From: Brachybacterium sp. EE-P12
GTDB taxonomy: Bacteria; Actinomycetota; Actinomycetes; Actinomycetales; Dermabacteraceae
Assembly: GCF_003711805.1 (NCBI RefSeq)
Contig: NZ_QXCP01000009.1
Location: forward strand, 496,001-560,000
Direction of reading: 5' to 3'
Length of the DNA: 64,000 nt
A program made the translations under genes and the position numbers. Positions within the stretch are counted from its first letter, which is position 1. The number at the start of each line of letters is the position of its first letter. A model generated the notes under the pieces. That model ran no database searches. It was not told the DNA's origin and saw only the letters and a list, made by a program, of their open reading frames with translations. Shown here piece by piece: positions 42,520 through 50,381 of this stretch.

Positions 42520-42966
42520 ATGTCCACCCTGCCCGCCCCTGCAGTCCTCGCGATCCTCGTGCTCGCGCTCCTGGTGCTGATCGTGCTGATCGCGCTCGTG
42601 GTGCGAGGCCGACGGGACGCCCCTGCGCCCGCCCCGTCGGCCAACAAATCGCCGAACGACCCGGCGTCGGATGCTCCGCAGGGGGACGCCGAGGCCGCAG
42701 CCACTGACGCGGCGGGCCCCGACAGCGCAGCCTCCGAGGAGACGGACCCGGGCGGCCCTACCCTCGACGGCGCAGCGCCCGACACTCCGGCCGCCCCCGT
42801 GGACGACGACCCGCGCCCCTGGCGGGAGCGGCACGGCCGGCGCGCCTCGCGGCCGCTGCTCGGCGAGCTGCCCCCGCCCTCCGCGCAGGACCCCTCCGCA
42901 GAGGGCCGGCCGACGGCGCAGAGCTGGGAGATCGCCCCCGAGAGCTCCGCCGAGCGCCGCAGCTGA
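42520..42966 (+). CDS. Small membrane protein with long disordered acidic tail
   Basis: A 148-aa protein. A hydrophobic segment of about 22 residues (LAILVLALLVLIVLIALVV) near the N-terminus is followed by a Pro/Ala/Asp-rich, probably disordered tail. No known domain. ATG 42520 follows GAGGAGCCGTC. It shares upstream element and topology with the following 268-aa protein, so the two look like functional relatives. Confidence 0.75.
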   Translation: MSTLPAPAVLAILVLALLVLIVLIALVVRGRRDAPAPAPSANKSPNDPASDAPQGDAEAAATDAAGPDSAASEETDPGGPTLDGAAPDTPAAPVDDDPRPWRERHGRRASRPLLGELPPPSAQDPSAEGRPTAQSWEIAPESSAERRS

Positions 42967-43088
42967 CCTCCCCGGAGCCTCGCAGCGCTCGCCCCTCTCG
43001 TCGCCGCTCTCCTCACGTCGAGGTCACGGAGATCGACACGCCCGGACCCCGAACAGCTGGTCGGTATGTGCACCACGAGCACCCGATG

Positions 43089-43103
43089 TCTGGTGGAATC
43101 GGG
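43089..43103 (+). promoter_or_regulatory. Conserved upstream element, copy 2
   Basis: Identical TCTGGTGGAATCGGG, 80 bp before ATG 43184, with CTGGT 32 bp upstream as in copy 1. Confidence 0.55.
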
Positions 43104-43183
43104 ACAGCGCCCGCGACCGGGCACCCGGTCGGGGCGAGCTCCACCGCCAGGCGGCGGAGCCGTCGACCACGAAGGAGACGACC

Positions 43184-43990
43184 ATGTCCGACCTCTCCAC
43201 CCCCGTGATCATCGGGATCATCCTGCTGGTCCTCGTCGTCATCGTCCTCATCGCCGTCGGCGTCGGGGTCTCGAGGCGTCGCAGGCAGCGGCAGCAGGAG
43301 GAGGACCGCCGTCGCGCCGCGGAGATCCGCGAGCAGGCGTCCCAGAAGGAACAGGCCGTCCAGGAGCGCGACCTCGAGGCGCGCGAGACCGAGCTCGAGG
43401 CCGATCGGGCGCATCTCGAGGCCGAGCGGAAGACGAAGGACGCCCAGCAGCAGCAGATCGCCGCCGAGCGTCGGCGCAGCGAGGCCGAGGCACGGCGCCG
43501 CGAGGTCGACCAGGAGCGCAACGACGTCGAGGAGCGGCGCGCCGAGGCCGACCGCCTGGATCCCGAGGCCGAGGCCGGTGCCGAGGACCGGCTGCAGACG
43601 CTCTCGGAGGAGCGCCTGCAGGAGCGGCCGGAGGACCGCCTCGAGGACCGCCCGGACGCTCGCCCGGAGGATCGACTGCGCGGGCGGCACGCCGCCCGCC
43701 CCGTGGCCGAGGAGCCGTCGGCGGCCGACGACCCCGCCCATCCGGGCTCCGCGCGGCACGCCGCGACCGGAGACGGCGCAGAGACCGCCCCCGTCGAGGA
43801 GCCCGGCGGGGTCCAGGACTGGTCCGCACCCGCCGCACCTGCCGAGGAGGACGACCCGTTCTTCCGTCAGGAGCGGCTGCTGCACGAGGGCTGCGACGAG
43901 CTCCCGCCGGAGCGGCCCGAGCCCGGCACGGAGCAGGACGGCCCTGCGCAGGAGGGCACTGGGCAGGACGGCGCCGAGCCGCGCCGCTGA
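43184..43990 (+). CDS. Membrane-anchored coiled-coil protein
   Basis: A 268-aa protein. One N-terminal membrane helix (VIIGIILLVLVVIVLIAVGVG) is followed by a basic stop-transfer stretch, then a long charged coiled coil (about residues 40-130, rich in Glu, Arg and Gln) and an acidic disordered tail. There is no enzymatic motif. It resembles many actinobacterial single-helix scaffold proteins. ATG 43184 follows GGAG with 7-nt spacing. Confidence 0.75.
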   Translation: MSDLSTPVIIGIILLVLVVIVLIAVGVGVSRRRRQRQQEEDRRRAAEIREQASQKEQAVQERDLEARETELEADRAHLEAERKTKDAQQQQIAAERRRSEAEARRREVDQERNDVEERRAEADRLDPEAEAGAEDRLQTLSEERLQERPEDRLEDRPDARPEDRLRGRHAARPVAEEPSAADDPAHPGSARHAATGDGAETAPVEEPGGVQDWSAPAAPAEEDDPFFRQERLLHEGCDELPPERPEPGTEQDGPAQEGTGQDGAEPRR

Positions 43991-44011
43991 CCGCCCTCTC
44001 CCACGCAGCAT

Positions 44012-44043
44012 GCGGCCCGGGAACCCGAGGGTCCCCGGGCCGC
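44012..44043 (+). terminator. Terminator after the coiled-coil protein gene
   Basis: GCGGCCCGGG (44012-44021) pairs with CCCGGGCCGC (44034-44043), with further ACC/GGT pairing inside after a mismatch. Confidence 0.65.
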
Positions 44044-44050
44044 GTCATGC

Positions 44051-44056
44051 CAGACT
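44051..44056 (+). promoter_or_regulatory. -10 box of leaderless ATL gene
   Basis: CAGACT lies 6 nt before ATG 44063. Confidence 0.45.
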
Positions 44057-44062
44057 TCCGCC

Positions 44063-44434
44063 ATGACCGACCGCTCACCCCGCACCCGCATGGACGACCT
44101 CACGGTCGAGCGCGTGCTGCGGGTGGTCGAGGCGATCCCGCCCGGCCGCGTCGCCGCGTACGGGGAGGTCGGCGCGATCGTGGGCGTCGGACCGCGGCTC
44201 GTCGGCCGGATCATGCGCACCTGGGGCTCCTCCGTGCCGTGGTGGCGGGTGACCGACAGCTACGGCGACCATCCGCTGCTCGCCCGCGCGCTGCCGCACT
44301 GGCAGGAGGAGGGCATCGTGCTGAAGCCCAACCGGCGCGGCTGCCGCATGGCCCAGTTCGGCGCGGACCTCGCGCAGCTGCGCACCGACGCCGGCCCGGC
44401 GCTGGCCGAGCTCGATGGGGAGTCCTCCCCATAG
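44063..44434 (+). CDS. Alkyltransferase-like (ATL) DNA-binding protein
   Basis: A 123-aa protein of the MGMT DNA-binding-domain family. IPPGRVAAYGEVGAIVGVGPRLVGRIM is the helix-turn-helix with Arg finger, and VPWWRVTDSYGD replaces the PCHRV active site, with Trp at the Cys position. ATL proteins bind O6-alkylguanine without removing it and recruit nucleotide excision repair. The last codons and stop lie inside the palindrome at 44415-44432. Confidence 0.88.
   Translation: MTDRSPRTRMDDLTVERVLRVVEAIPPGRVAAYGEVGAIVGVGPRLVGRIMRTWGSSVPWWRVTDSYGDHPLLARALPHWQEEGIVLKPNRRGCRMAQFGADLAQLRTDAGPALAELDGESSP
44415..44432 (+). promoter_or_regulatory. 18-bp palindromic operator, copy 2
   Basis: ATGGGGAG-N2-CTCCCCAT, the same arms as 15771-15788. 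It covers the last codons of the ATL gene and lies 23 nt before a -10-like TAGAGT (44456-44461) upstream of the WXG100 gene. Confidence 0.6.
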
Positions 44435-44528
44435 GCGCTGCGGGGCGTGCGCGCCTAGAGTCGATCCGCAACGCACAGCATGCCGACCGCGCGGGGACCC
44501 GCGGCCCGGCGCTCAACGACCTCGGGGG

Positions 44529-45536
44529 ATGGCAGTGAGCTTCTACGGAGCCGACACCGCGCAGCTGATGGACATGGGCCAGCGCATGCGCGTGAGCATG
44601 ATGACGCTGCAGGACATCCAGCGGCAGATCGTCCAGAGCGTGGCCACCGTCGAGTGGACCGGCCCCGACGCCGAGACGTTCCGCGGCGACGCGAGCTCGA
44701 GGGTCACCGCACCGATCTCGACCGCGATCGAGGACCTCGGCCGTCGCGCCGAGGAGCTGGGCGAGCACGCCCGCGAGCAGGACGACGCCTCCGACCCCCG
44801 CGGGACGTGGGAGAAGATCAACGACTTCCTGCACGTCCCCGCTCAGGTCACGCGCTTCGCCCGCAATCTCCAGAAGCTGATCCAGGACCCGAAGAAGATG
44901 ATGGACATGTTCCGTCGCTTCCCGGAGCTGCGGCAGACGTTCAAGGACCTCAAGAACCTCGACGAGGTCTTCCCGGCGCTGAGCGCGCTCGAGCGCAGGA
45001 CGATCCGCGCCGAATGGGCCGACGAGCTGCTCGGCAGGGGCTGGGAGAAGCTCGGCAACGCCATCCCCCAGAAGATCAGCTCGCTGCTCGGCGTGAACAT
45101 CCCGGGCAAGGAATGGGCGGGCAAGATGCTCTCCCACATGGACGAGATCACCGACGCGACCAAGCCCTGGGTCAAGCTCGGCTCCAAGACCTTCGGGAAG
45201 GTCCTGCCCGGCCTCGACATCGGCCTGGGCGTCCGCCAGATGATGGACCCGGACTCCACCGGCTACGACAAGTTCTCCGGCGGCCTCTCCACCGTGGGCG
45301 GCGTGCTCACCCTCGCCGCGCCGCTGGCCGGGCCCGCCGCACCGATCGTCGCCGGGGTCGGGATCGGGCTCGGAGTCGTCTCGGCGGGCATGGACCTGGG
45401 CAAGATGGCCTACGAGAACATCCCCGCCGTGCAGAACACCGTGGACTCCGCCGTCGGCGCCGTCAAGGACGTGGGCAGCGCGATCGGTGAGGGCCTCGGC
45501 AAGATCGGCGACGGGTTCGCCTCCGTGTTCGGCTGA
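44529..45536 (+). CDS. WXG100-domain protein with hydrophobic glycine-rich C-terminus
   Basis: A 335-aa protein. Residues 1-90 form a WXG100 helical hairpin with VEWTGPDAETFRGD (W-X-G turn). A helical middle follows (about residues 90-235), then a hydrophobic Gly/Ala-rich part (VLTLAAPLAGPAAPIVAGVGIGLGVVSAGMDLG) and a tail with repeated G-V-G spacing (AVGAVKDVGSAIGEGLGKIG). This suggests a type VII secretion substrate or effector. No EccC ATPase is in the window. ATG 44529 is used; GTG 44535, six nt after GGGGGAT, is an alternative. Confidence 0.8.
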   Translation: MAVSFYGADTAQLMDMGQRMRVSMMTLQDIQRQIVQSVATVEWTGPDAETFRGDASSRVTAPISTAIEDLGRRAEELGEHAREQDDASDPRGTWEKINDFLHVPAQVTRFARNLQKLIQDPKKMMDMFRRFPELRQTFKDLKNLDEVFPALSALERRTIRAEWADELLGRGWEKLGNAIPQKISSLLGVNIPGKEWAGKMLSHMDEITDATKPWVKLGSKTFGKVLPGLDIGLGVRQMMDPDSTGYDKFSGGLSTVGGVLTLAAPLAGPAAPIVAGVGIGLGVVSAGMDLGKMAYENIPAVQNTVDSAVGAVKDVGSAIGEGLGKIGDGFASVFG

Positions 45537-45628
45537 CCGAGACCGCCTCCCCACCCGTGGGAGGATGCCCAGGACCCGCCGCCGCTCCGCGCCGCCGCGC
45601 CCCACCCCACCGACGGGAGAGGAACCCC

Positions 45629-46450
45629 ATGTCCCAGCCCACCGCGACCGCAGGCCCCGACCGCGGCGCCGCCTGCGCCCTGTTCGTGCTCGAGGGGGCC
45701 GAGGACGGCCCGACGGCGCTCGGCGTCTTCACCGACGAGGAGCTCACCGCCCTCGACGGCCTCGCCACCGAGCAGCTGGTCCCGCTCCCCTGGCTGCGCG
45801 AGAACGAGGAGCGGGTCCCCGCCGAGGTCGCGGCCGGCGTCTCCCTGCGCTCCCTCATCGCGCGCCGCCTGGTGCTTCCCGCCGAGCTGCTGGCCGAGGA
45901 CTGGGACGACCTCGGCGACGACCCGCGCCGCCTGTACGCGGTCGATCCGGTCCAGGGGATCCTCACCCTGCGCCGCTCCGCCTCGGCCGTGACCACCCTG
46001 CAGCGCATCGTCGACATCCAGTCGCACACGCTTGTGCACTACGACTTCGGCGAGGGGCGGATGCTGGAGGAGGAGATCACCCACGACGGGTTCCACCACT
46101 TCACGGTGCTGCCCGCGCAGTCCGCGCCGGACCGCGCCATGATGGTGATCGACCAGGACGAGGTCGCCGCCGACGACGGCGGGAGACGACGGGCACGGCT
46201 GTCCGAGGTCGACCAGGACCCCCAGCTCGCGACGATCCTCTCGGACACCCGGGCGCTGACCGTCCTGTCCTCGGTGCGCCGGGACGCCGATCCGGTCCAG
46301 TACAGCTTCTACGCCACCAGCGACCGCCTGCTGGTCTCCCTCGCCGAGGAGGGCGACGGGGCCGAGGACCCGCATCTGCAGTTCGTCGAGGTCGCCCGGG
46401 CGACCGCCGTCGACCTGCTCCGGGAGGTCCTCGTGGAGGCCGAGGCATGA
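45629..46450 (+). CDS. Uncharacterised 273-aa protein following the WXG100 gene
   Basis: A soluble acidic protein with no motif I can assign. Features are an N-terminal SseB/EspG-like alpha-beta pattern (CALFVLEGAEDGPTALGVFTDEELTALDGL) and a mixed strand-rich second half (RILTLRRSASAV, HTLVHYDFGEGRML, VQYSFYATSDRLLVSLAEE). It could be a chaperone or immunity partner for the WXG100 protein; that is inferred from order only. AGAGGA precedes ATG 45629. The stop overlaps the next start (ATGA). Confidence 0.65.
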   Translation: MSQPTATAGPDRGAACALFVLEGAEDGPTALGVFTDEELTALDGLATEQLVPLPWLRENEERVPAEVAAGVSLRSLIARRLVLPAELLAEDWDDLGDDPRRLYAVDPVQGILTLRRSASAVTTLQRIVDIQSHTLVHYDFGEGRMLEEEITHDGFHHFTVLPAQSAPDRAMMVIDQDEVAADDGGRRRARLSEVDQDPQLATILSDTRALTVLSSVRRDADPVQYSFYATSDRLLVSLAEEGDGAEDPHLQFVEVARATAVDLLREVLVEAEA

Positions 46451-47193
46451 GCCCCTCGCTGCGCGGCGCCCAGGACCAGCTCGGCGCGCCCCGGGCGCAG
46501 TTCCGGATGCACTGGCCCGCCGTGGTCTGGGCCGTGCTGTGGCTGACCCCGCTCGTGGTCGCCGCGCTCATCCTCGCCACCGGCAGTCCCGGCACGGCGG
46601 TCGCGCTGCTGGTGGTGCTCTGGCTCGTGATCTCGCTGCCGCTGACCTGGTTCCTGCGACGCCACCGGATGATCCTGACCGACCGGGCGATCGTCATGGG
46701 TGCGTTCGTCCCCGGCGTCGCGCCCAATGTGCTCTTCTACTCCGACGTCGACACCTCGACGATCCGCACCTGGTCCAACCTGCGCGCCTATCTGCGCTCC
46801 TCCGGCAGGACCGCATTTACCAGCGGAGAGCTGATCACCCCGCTGTCCGGGCTCGGGGTCACCCTGCGGGTGCGCCGCTCCGGTCGCCTCCAGGGCGGGC
46901 GCCTGGTCGAGGACGACCTGGTCGCCTCCCTCGGCGGGACCGTCGAGCTGTTCGCGCTCGGCGGCTCCGCGGAGCGGTTCATCGGCGCGCTCGTCCCGCT
47001 GCTGGTCGCGGCCGGCGTCCCCGGTGCCGAGGAGGTGCCCCGCACCGCCCTGCCCCCGGGCCGGCTGTCCGGGCGGAAGGACTCCCACCGCACCGAGATC
47101 CCCGGCTGGCCCGCCCCGCAGCAGGCGGAGCGCTTCGAGGACCTCCCCGCGGAGGTCCAGGAGAGCCTGCGGCGCCGGATGTCGAAGGGCTGA
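46447..47193 (+). CDS. Membrane protein with PH-like domain
   Basis: A 248-aa protein. Two adjacent membrane helices (about residues 25-43 and 48-67) are followed by a strand-rich domain starting RRHRMILTDRAIVMGAFVPGVAPNVLFYSDVDTSTIRTW, typical of bacterial PH-like (YdbT/DUF304-type) membrane proteins. The tail is Pro/Arg-rich. It is translationally coupled (ATGA) to the 273-aa gene, so the three genes from 44.5 kb look like one operon. Confidence 0.7.
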   Translation: MSPSLRGAQDQLGAPRAQFRMHWPAVVWAVLWLTPLVVAALILATGSPGTAVALLVVLWLVISLPLTWFLRRHRMILTDRAIVMGAFVPGVAPNVLFYSDVDTSTIRTWSNLRAYLRSSGRTAFTSGELITPLSGLGVTLRVRRSGRLQGGRLVEDDLVASLGGTVELFALGGSAERFIGALVPLLVAAGVPGAEEVPRTALPPGRLSGRKDSHRTEIPGWPAPQQAERFEDLPAEVQESLRRRMSKG

Positions 47194-47230
47194 GACCGCG
47201 CGGCCGCGGCGCTCACCGCGGCTGCGGCGC

Positions 47231-48781
47231 TCACTCCACCGGGACGTCGTCCAGGAAGTAGAAGGAGGGCACCTTCGCCGCGTACTCGTGGCCGTCCAGC
47301 TCCCGCCAGGTGACGATCTCGGTGGATCCCTCGCGCTCCTGCGCATGGGTGGTCGCCAGGAACATCAGCCCGATCACGCTCGCGAGGCCCTGCTCGGCCG
47401 GGTTCTCCCGCAGGATGTCGCCGATCGAGGCCTGCCCGGAGCGGCCGCGCACGTCGTTGACCTGCGTGGTCAGGCCCACGATGTCGATGTCGTTGGTGCG
47501 CACGAGGTCCTGGAGCACCTCGACGCTGAGCGAGGTCGCATCGTGCACCTCCGCCTCCGCGGGCGCACCCGGGTCGGTGGGGTCCTTCAGCCGGTGCTGG
47601 GCGACCGAGCTCATCAGCACCCGCGACAGGTCCAGCTCGAGCGGGAAGGGCGTGCGGGTGGGCACCTCGTCCTTCTGGGCGAGGGCGAGGCCCTGCGCCT
47701 CCTGCAGCGCCTCGAGCAGCACCCGGTGCTGGCGGAAGTCCTGGGAGCGCACGAAGCGGGCCAGGGAGCGGTACAGCTCCGTCTTGACGTCCAGCACCTC
47801 CTGCGCGGGCTCGTAGAGGTCGCTGAACACGTTCGCCAGGCGCTCCCGCTCGTCGCGGGAGAGGGAGCGGGCGAAGTCCCGCTCCAGCAGCCGGTCCACC
47901 AGCTCCTGCGTGGTCCGGGTCTGGACGGGGTCGTTGAGCATCCGGAAGAACGCGGTGAAGGTGCGGCCCACCGTCGACTGGCCCAGCAGGTCGTCGCCGG
48001 CCAGCAGCTGTTCGAGGATCTCGCCTCGCGAGCCCTCCGGGGAGAGGATCTGCTCGCGCAGGTGCAGGTCCACGGCGCGCAGGTCCTCGCGGTACTGGAG
48101 GAAGTCGCCGGAGAGCTCCGCGGCGATCTGCAGGATGTCGCGCAGACGGTCCACGGACGCCTCGGCACTGGGCAGCAGCAGCTCCCCCTCGGCGAGCTCG
48201 CGGATCTCCTGCTCGATCCGCTCGCGGCGGCGCTGCAGATCGGCCAGTCGCACGTCCCGGTCGGTCTCCGTCTCCTGGGCGAGGCGGTCGAACTGCTGGA
48301 TCACCAACTGCAGGCGGGACTGGGTGGTGGTGGGGCGGTGCTCCTCGAGCGAGGCGATGAACTGGATCGCGTCGATCGTGGCGGGGCTCGGCTCGAAGGT
48401 CGTCTCGGTGTGCTGCGGGTCGTCGCGCCGGGTCAGATAGCCCTCGCGCACCCACGCGTCGACGTACTCGGCCGCGCTGCGCCCGCCGCGCGCCTCCCCG
48501 CCGGCCCCGGTGTCCCCGTCGGCGCCCTCGGTCGGGGCGTCGTCCTGCTCGTCGTGCAGCAGCGCGAGATGCGCGCCGACGCGGGCGACGAGCTCGCTGC
48601 GCGGCAGGCGTCGGTCCCCCGCCGGGAAGGTGGCCTGCAGGATCGCGAGCACCGCAGGGGCCTTCGTCGCCGCGAGCAGGCGCCAGGTGCTGGCCCGGCG
48701 CAGCTGCTCGTAGGCCTCCTTGCGCGCGGACACGGCGTCGCTGCGGCGGTCGGTCCACCGGTTCGGCTCGGTCGTGGTCAC
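47231..48781 (-). CDS. jetA: DUF3375 protein, kleisin subunit of a Wadjet/Mks complex (JetA/MksF-like)
   Basis: A 516-aa protein with the DUF3375 signature: ARKEAYEQLRRASTWRLLAATKAPAVLAIL at the N-terminus, an EEHRPTTTQSRLQLVIQQFDRL segment, a charged helix (about residues 160-190), DDLLGQSTVGRTFTAFFRMLNDP, and a C-terminal strand-rich tail. JetA links the SMC heads and binds the JetB dimer. A Gly/Asp-rich insert near residues 72-95 is unusual. GTG 48781 lies 8 nt after TAGACT (leaderless). No other jet gene adjoins it. Confidence 0.86.
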   Translation of the reverse strand: MTTTEPNRWTDRRSDAVSARKEAYEQLRRASTWRLLAATKAPAVLAILQATFPAGDRRLPRSELVARVGAHLALLHDEQDDAPTEGADGDTGAGGEARGGRSAAEYVDAWVREGYLTRRDDPQHTETTFEPSPATIDAIQFIASLEEHRPTTTQSRLQLVIQQFDRLAQETETDRDVRLADLQRRRERIEQEIRELAEGELLLPSAEASVDRLRDILQIAAELSGDFLQYREDLRAVDLHLREQILSPEGSRGEILEQLLAGDDLLGQSTVGRTFTAFFRMLNDPVQTRTTQELVDRLLERDFARSLSRDERERLANVFSDLYEPAQEVLDVKTELYRSLARFVRSQDFRQHRVLLEALQEAQGLALAQKDEVPTRTPFPLELDLSRVLMSSVAQHRLKDPTDPGAPAEAEVHDATSLSVEVLQDLVRTNDIDIVGLTTQVNDVRGRSGQASIGDILRENPAEQGLASVIGLMFLATTHAQEREGSTEIVTWRELDGHEYAAKVPSFYFLDDVPVE

Positions 48782-48789
48782 GGTCAGCG

Positions 48790-48795
48790 AGTCTA
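48790..48795 (-). promoter_or_regulatory. -10 box of leaderless jetA
   Basis: Minus-strand TAGACT lies 8 nt before GTG 48781. Confidence 0.55.
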
Positions 48796-48990
48796 GCGGT
48801 GCCGGGCGCCCGGCCCGTCGGCGTGTGCGCGGTCGCTCCCGGGCCGCCGCCGCATCGTTGTGAAGCTGTGTCCCGGAACGCTCGCGACCAGGGACTTCCG
48901 TGCGGTACGTTCGCCATGCCCGCGTGGACCCGACCGTCGACGACGACCCCCGGATGCCCCACGCGCTCGTCATGTTCGAAGGAGAACATC

Positions 48991-50274
48991 ATGCGGCGCA
49001 GGAACTTCCTCCTCCTCTCCGGCAGCGGCCTCGCAGCGGCGGGTCTCGCGGCCTGCGGCGGCTCGGGCGGCGGAGGGGGTGAGAGCGGCGGCGGCTCCGA
49101 GGTCGAGGTCTTCACCTGGTGGGCGCAGGGCTCGGAGAAGGCGGGCCTGGACGCGCTGGTGGAGCAGTTCGAGAAGGACTACCCCGACCTCACCTTCGTC
49201 AACGGCTCCGTCGCCGGCGGCGCGGGCAGCGCCGCGAAGGACATGCTGCAGTCCCGCCTCCAGGCCGGCGACCCGCCGGACACCTTCCAGGCCCACGCCG
49301 GTCTCGAGCTCGCCGACTACATCGACGCCGGCCAGCTCGAGGACGTCTCCGACCTGTACGACGAGTACGGGCTCACCGAGGCGTTCCCCAGCGACCTCGT
49401 GGAGCTGCTGACCCTGGACGACGAGATCTACTCCGTCCCCTCCAACATCCACCGCTCGAACGTGGTGTGGACCAACGTGGAGCTGCTGGAGGCGGCAGGC
49501 ATCGACCCCTCCGCCGTCCCGTCCGACGTCGACGCGTTCATCGCCGACGTGCAGAAGGCCGCGGACTCCGGCGTGACCGGCCTGTCGATCGGCACCACCT
49601 GGACCCAGGTGAACCTCCTCGAGGCGATCCTCATGGCCGACCTCGGCAGCGAGGCGTACAACGGCCTGTGGACCGGGGAGACCGACTGGAACGGCGCCGA
49701 GGTCACCACCGCCGTGGGCCACTTCGAGCAGCTGATCGCGCTGACCAACACGGACCGCGACGGCCTGGACTGGACCGACGCGACCCAGATGCAGATCGAC
49801 GGGACCGCCGCCTACAGCGTGATGGGCGACTGGGCCGTGGCCTCCTTCCAGCAGGCCGAGTGGGAGGACGGGAAGGACTTCGGCTACTTCCCGCTCACCG
49901 GCGGCGAGGCGATCTTCGGCTTCCTCGCCGACTCCTTCACCCTGCCCGTCGGCGCCCCGAACCCCGACGGCGCGAAGGCGTGGCTGGACACGATCAGCTC
50001 CCAGGACGGCCAGCTCGCCTTCTCGCTCGCCAAGGGCTCGATCCCCGCCCGCACCGACGTGGACACCGAGGAGTTCCCCGCCTACCAGCAGACGGCCATC
50101 ACGTCCTACGCGGAGGACGCGATCTCCCCGTCCCTCGCCCACGGCGCCGCGACCCCCGTCGCCTGGCTGAACGAGATCTCGGACGCGACGAGCAAGTTCA
50201 CCACCGGCGCGAGCGACGTCGCCGGATACCAGGAGGAGCTCGCCACCATCGCCGAGAAGCACGCCTCGGCCTGA
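48991..50274 (+). CDS. Sugar ABC transporter, lipoprotein substrate-binding subunit
   Basis: A 427-aa SBP. The N-terminus MRRRNFLLLSGSGLAAAGLAACGGSG combines an Arg pair (possible Tat export) with a lipobox ending in Cys. The body has EVFTWWAQGSEKAGLDAL and the SBP_bac_1 fold, with many aromatic residues for carbohydrate binding (TTWTQVNLLEAI, MGDWAVASF). GGAG precedes ATG 48991. Two permease genes follow; the ATPase is probably a shared MsiK-type subunit elsewhere. The sugar is unknown; glucose/mannose-type SBPs look similar. Confidence 0.9.
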   Translation: MRRRNFLLLSGSGLAAAGLAACGGSGGGGGESGGGSEVEVFTWWAQGSEKAGLDALVEQFEKDYPDLTFVNGSVAGGAGSAAKDMLQSRLQAGDPPDTFQAHAGLELADYIDAGQLEDVSDLYDEYGLTEAFPSDLVELLTLDDEIYSVPSNIHRSNVVWTNVELLEAAGIDPSAVPSDVDAFIADVQKAADSGVTGLSIGTTWTQVNLLEAILMADLGSEAYNGLWTGETDWNGAEVTTAVGHFEQLIALTNTDRDGLDWTDATQMQIDGTAAYSVMGDWAVASFQQAEWEDGKDFGYFPLTGGEAIFGFLADSFTLPVGAPNPDGAKAWLDTISSQDGQLAFSLAKGSIPARTDVDTEEFPAYQQTAITSYAEDAISPSLAHGAATPVAWLNEISDATSKFTTGASDVAGYQEELATIAEKHASA

Positions 50275-50381
50275 GCCGACCGCCGCGACGGGAGCGCGCC
50301 TCGCCCGGGCCCGCTCCCGTCGTCGGGCGTCGGCTCGCCGTCGTCACCGAGCCCCGGCGCGTCCGGGAGCAAGGAGCACCT

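Noticed and set aside
45546..45564. Hairpin after the WXG100 gene
   Set aside because: About 8 bp with a bulge and a 2-nt loop; too weak, and the following genes are probably co-transcribed.
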